Origin: Nitrospirota bacterium
Lineage (GTDB): Bacteria; Nitrospinota; Nitrospinia; Nitrospinales; VA-1
Assembly (NCBI GenBank): GCA_003235465.1
Contig: QJWD01000167.1
Coordinates: 1-6,404, forward strand
Length of the DNA: 6,404 nt
Direction of reading: 5' to 3'
Of this stretch, positions 6,204 through 6,404 are shown piece by piece. Made by a program: the position numbers and the translations under genes. Position 1 is the stretch's first letter. Each line of letters starts with the position of its first letter. Below the pieces are notes generated by a model. That model made no database searches and was not told where the DNA came from. It saw only the letters and a list, made by a program, of their open reading frames with translations.

Positions 6204-6404
6204 TCATGACCTCGAGCCCGGCGCCGGGCTTTGCTGCGAGGTGTGAAATCCCTGGGTTTTGTAATCTTTCTTTTCCCAGTCCACCGGTTCAAATTGCGCC
6301 GGGGCCTTTGCCGTCTCGGGTTCGGTATCCAATGGGCCGGGCTGAACGGCCTGCGTGGCCAGAAGGTTTCTCTCCAGTTCCCCGAGGCGCACCTGGGCAG
6401 AGGC
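6204..6404 (-). CDS. C-terminal end of a convergent unidentified protein, 5' part off the window
   Basis: On the minus strand a frame is open from the right edge to a TGA at 6204-6206, giving 66 residues (begins ASAQVRLGELERNLLATQAV, ends in SQQSPAPGSRS). The first visible stretch (RLGELERNLLA) has an amphipathic helix look, then comes a Pro/Glu/Ala/Lys-rich low-complexity tail with FEPVDWEKKDYKTQG in the middle. It stops only 4 bases after the end of the cytochrome-fusion gene, a normal convergent arrangement. Codon choice is plausible for a real gene, and no other frame explains these 200 bases. The family is not recognised; it may be a shadow frame, as the visible length is short. Confidence 0.45.
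   Translation of the reverse strand, partial: ASAQVRLGELERNLLATQAVQPGPLDTEPETAKAPAQFEPVDWEKKDYKTQGFHTSQQSPAPGSRS
6215..6230. terminator. GC-rich palindrome at the convergent gene ends, weak terminator candidate
   Basis: AGCCCGGCGCCGGGCT is a perfect 16-base palindrome that can fold as a 6-bp stem with a GCGC loop. On the plus strand it lies 15 bases after the stop of the cytochrome-fusion gene and is followed by only two or three Ts, so as an intrinsic terminator it is weak. On the minus strand it would lie inside the last codons of the convergent reading frame. It may serve both directions. Confidence 0.35.

Overview
This is a GC-rich window with long, tightly packed plus-strand genes. Nearly every product carries a visible or expected export signal and looks redox-related. 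The style (extended -10 promoter, Sec signal peptides, periplasmic c-type cytochrome, SCO protein) suggests a Gram-negative bacterium, most likely a beta- or gammaproteobacterium. This is inferred from general appearance; no rRNA or marker gene is present to confirm it.

Layout. (1) Positions 2-1885 hold the 3' part of a large exported multicopper-oxidase-like (cupredoxin) protein whose N-terminus lies off the left edge. Its visible cupredoxin domains have lost almost all copper ligands, and it ends in three tandem Ig-like domains plus a short CHGKGCKK tail. (2) The 125-base gap at 1886-2010 holds a G-rich tract, an extended -10 promoter candidate and a strong stem-loop just before the next gene. 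(3) Positions 2017-6199 form a compact three-gene operon: an exported YVTN/YncE-type beta-propeller protein, a SCO1/SenC copper-chaperone/thiol-redox protein (ATGA overlap), and a fusion of a c-type cytochrome domain to an ABC-type branched-chain amino-acid/amide substrate-binding domain (TGATG overlap). (4) The right end (6204-6404) probably carries the C-terminal end of a convergent minus-strand gene, with a GC-rich palindrome between or within the two 3' ends.

Working together. The combination of multicopper-oxidase-like protein, SCO protein and cytochrome c points to an envelope-located oxidation module: copper delivery by SCO, electron transfer through cytochrome c, and substrate capture by the propeller and binding-protein domains. 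A SCO-like gene also sits in the Bacillus mnx manganese-oxidase operon (mnxC with mnxG), so oxidation of a metal ion is one hypothesis. Small-organic-substrate sensing or oxidation through the cytochrome/binding-protein fusion is another. The substrate cannot be read from this sequence. The least usual points are the copper-ligand-depleted oxidase half with its Cys-rich insertion and Ig tail, and the cytochrome c/substrate-binding-protein fusion.
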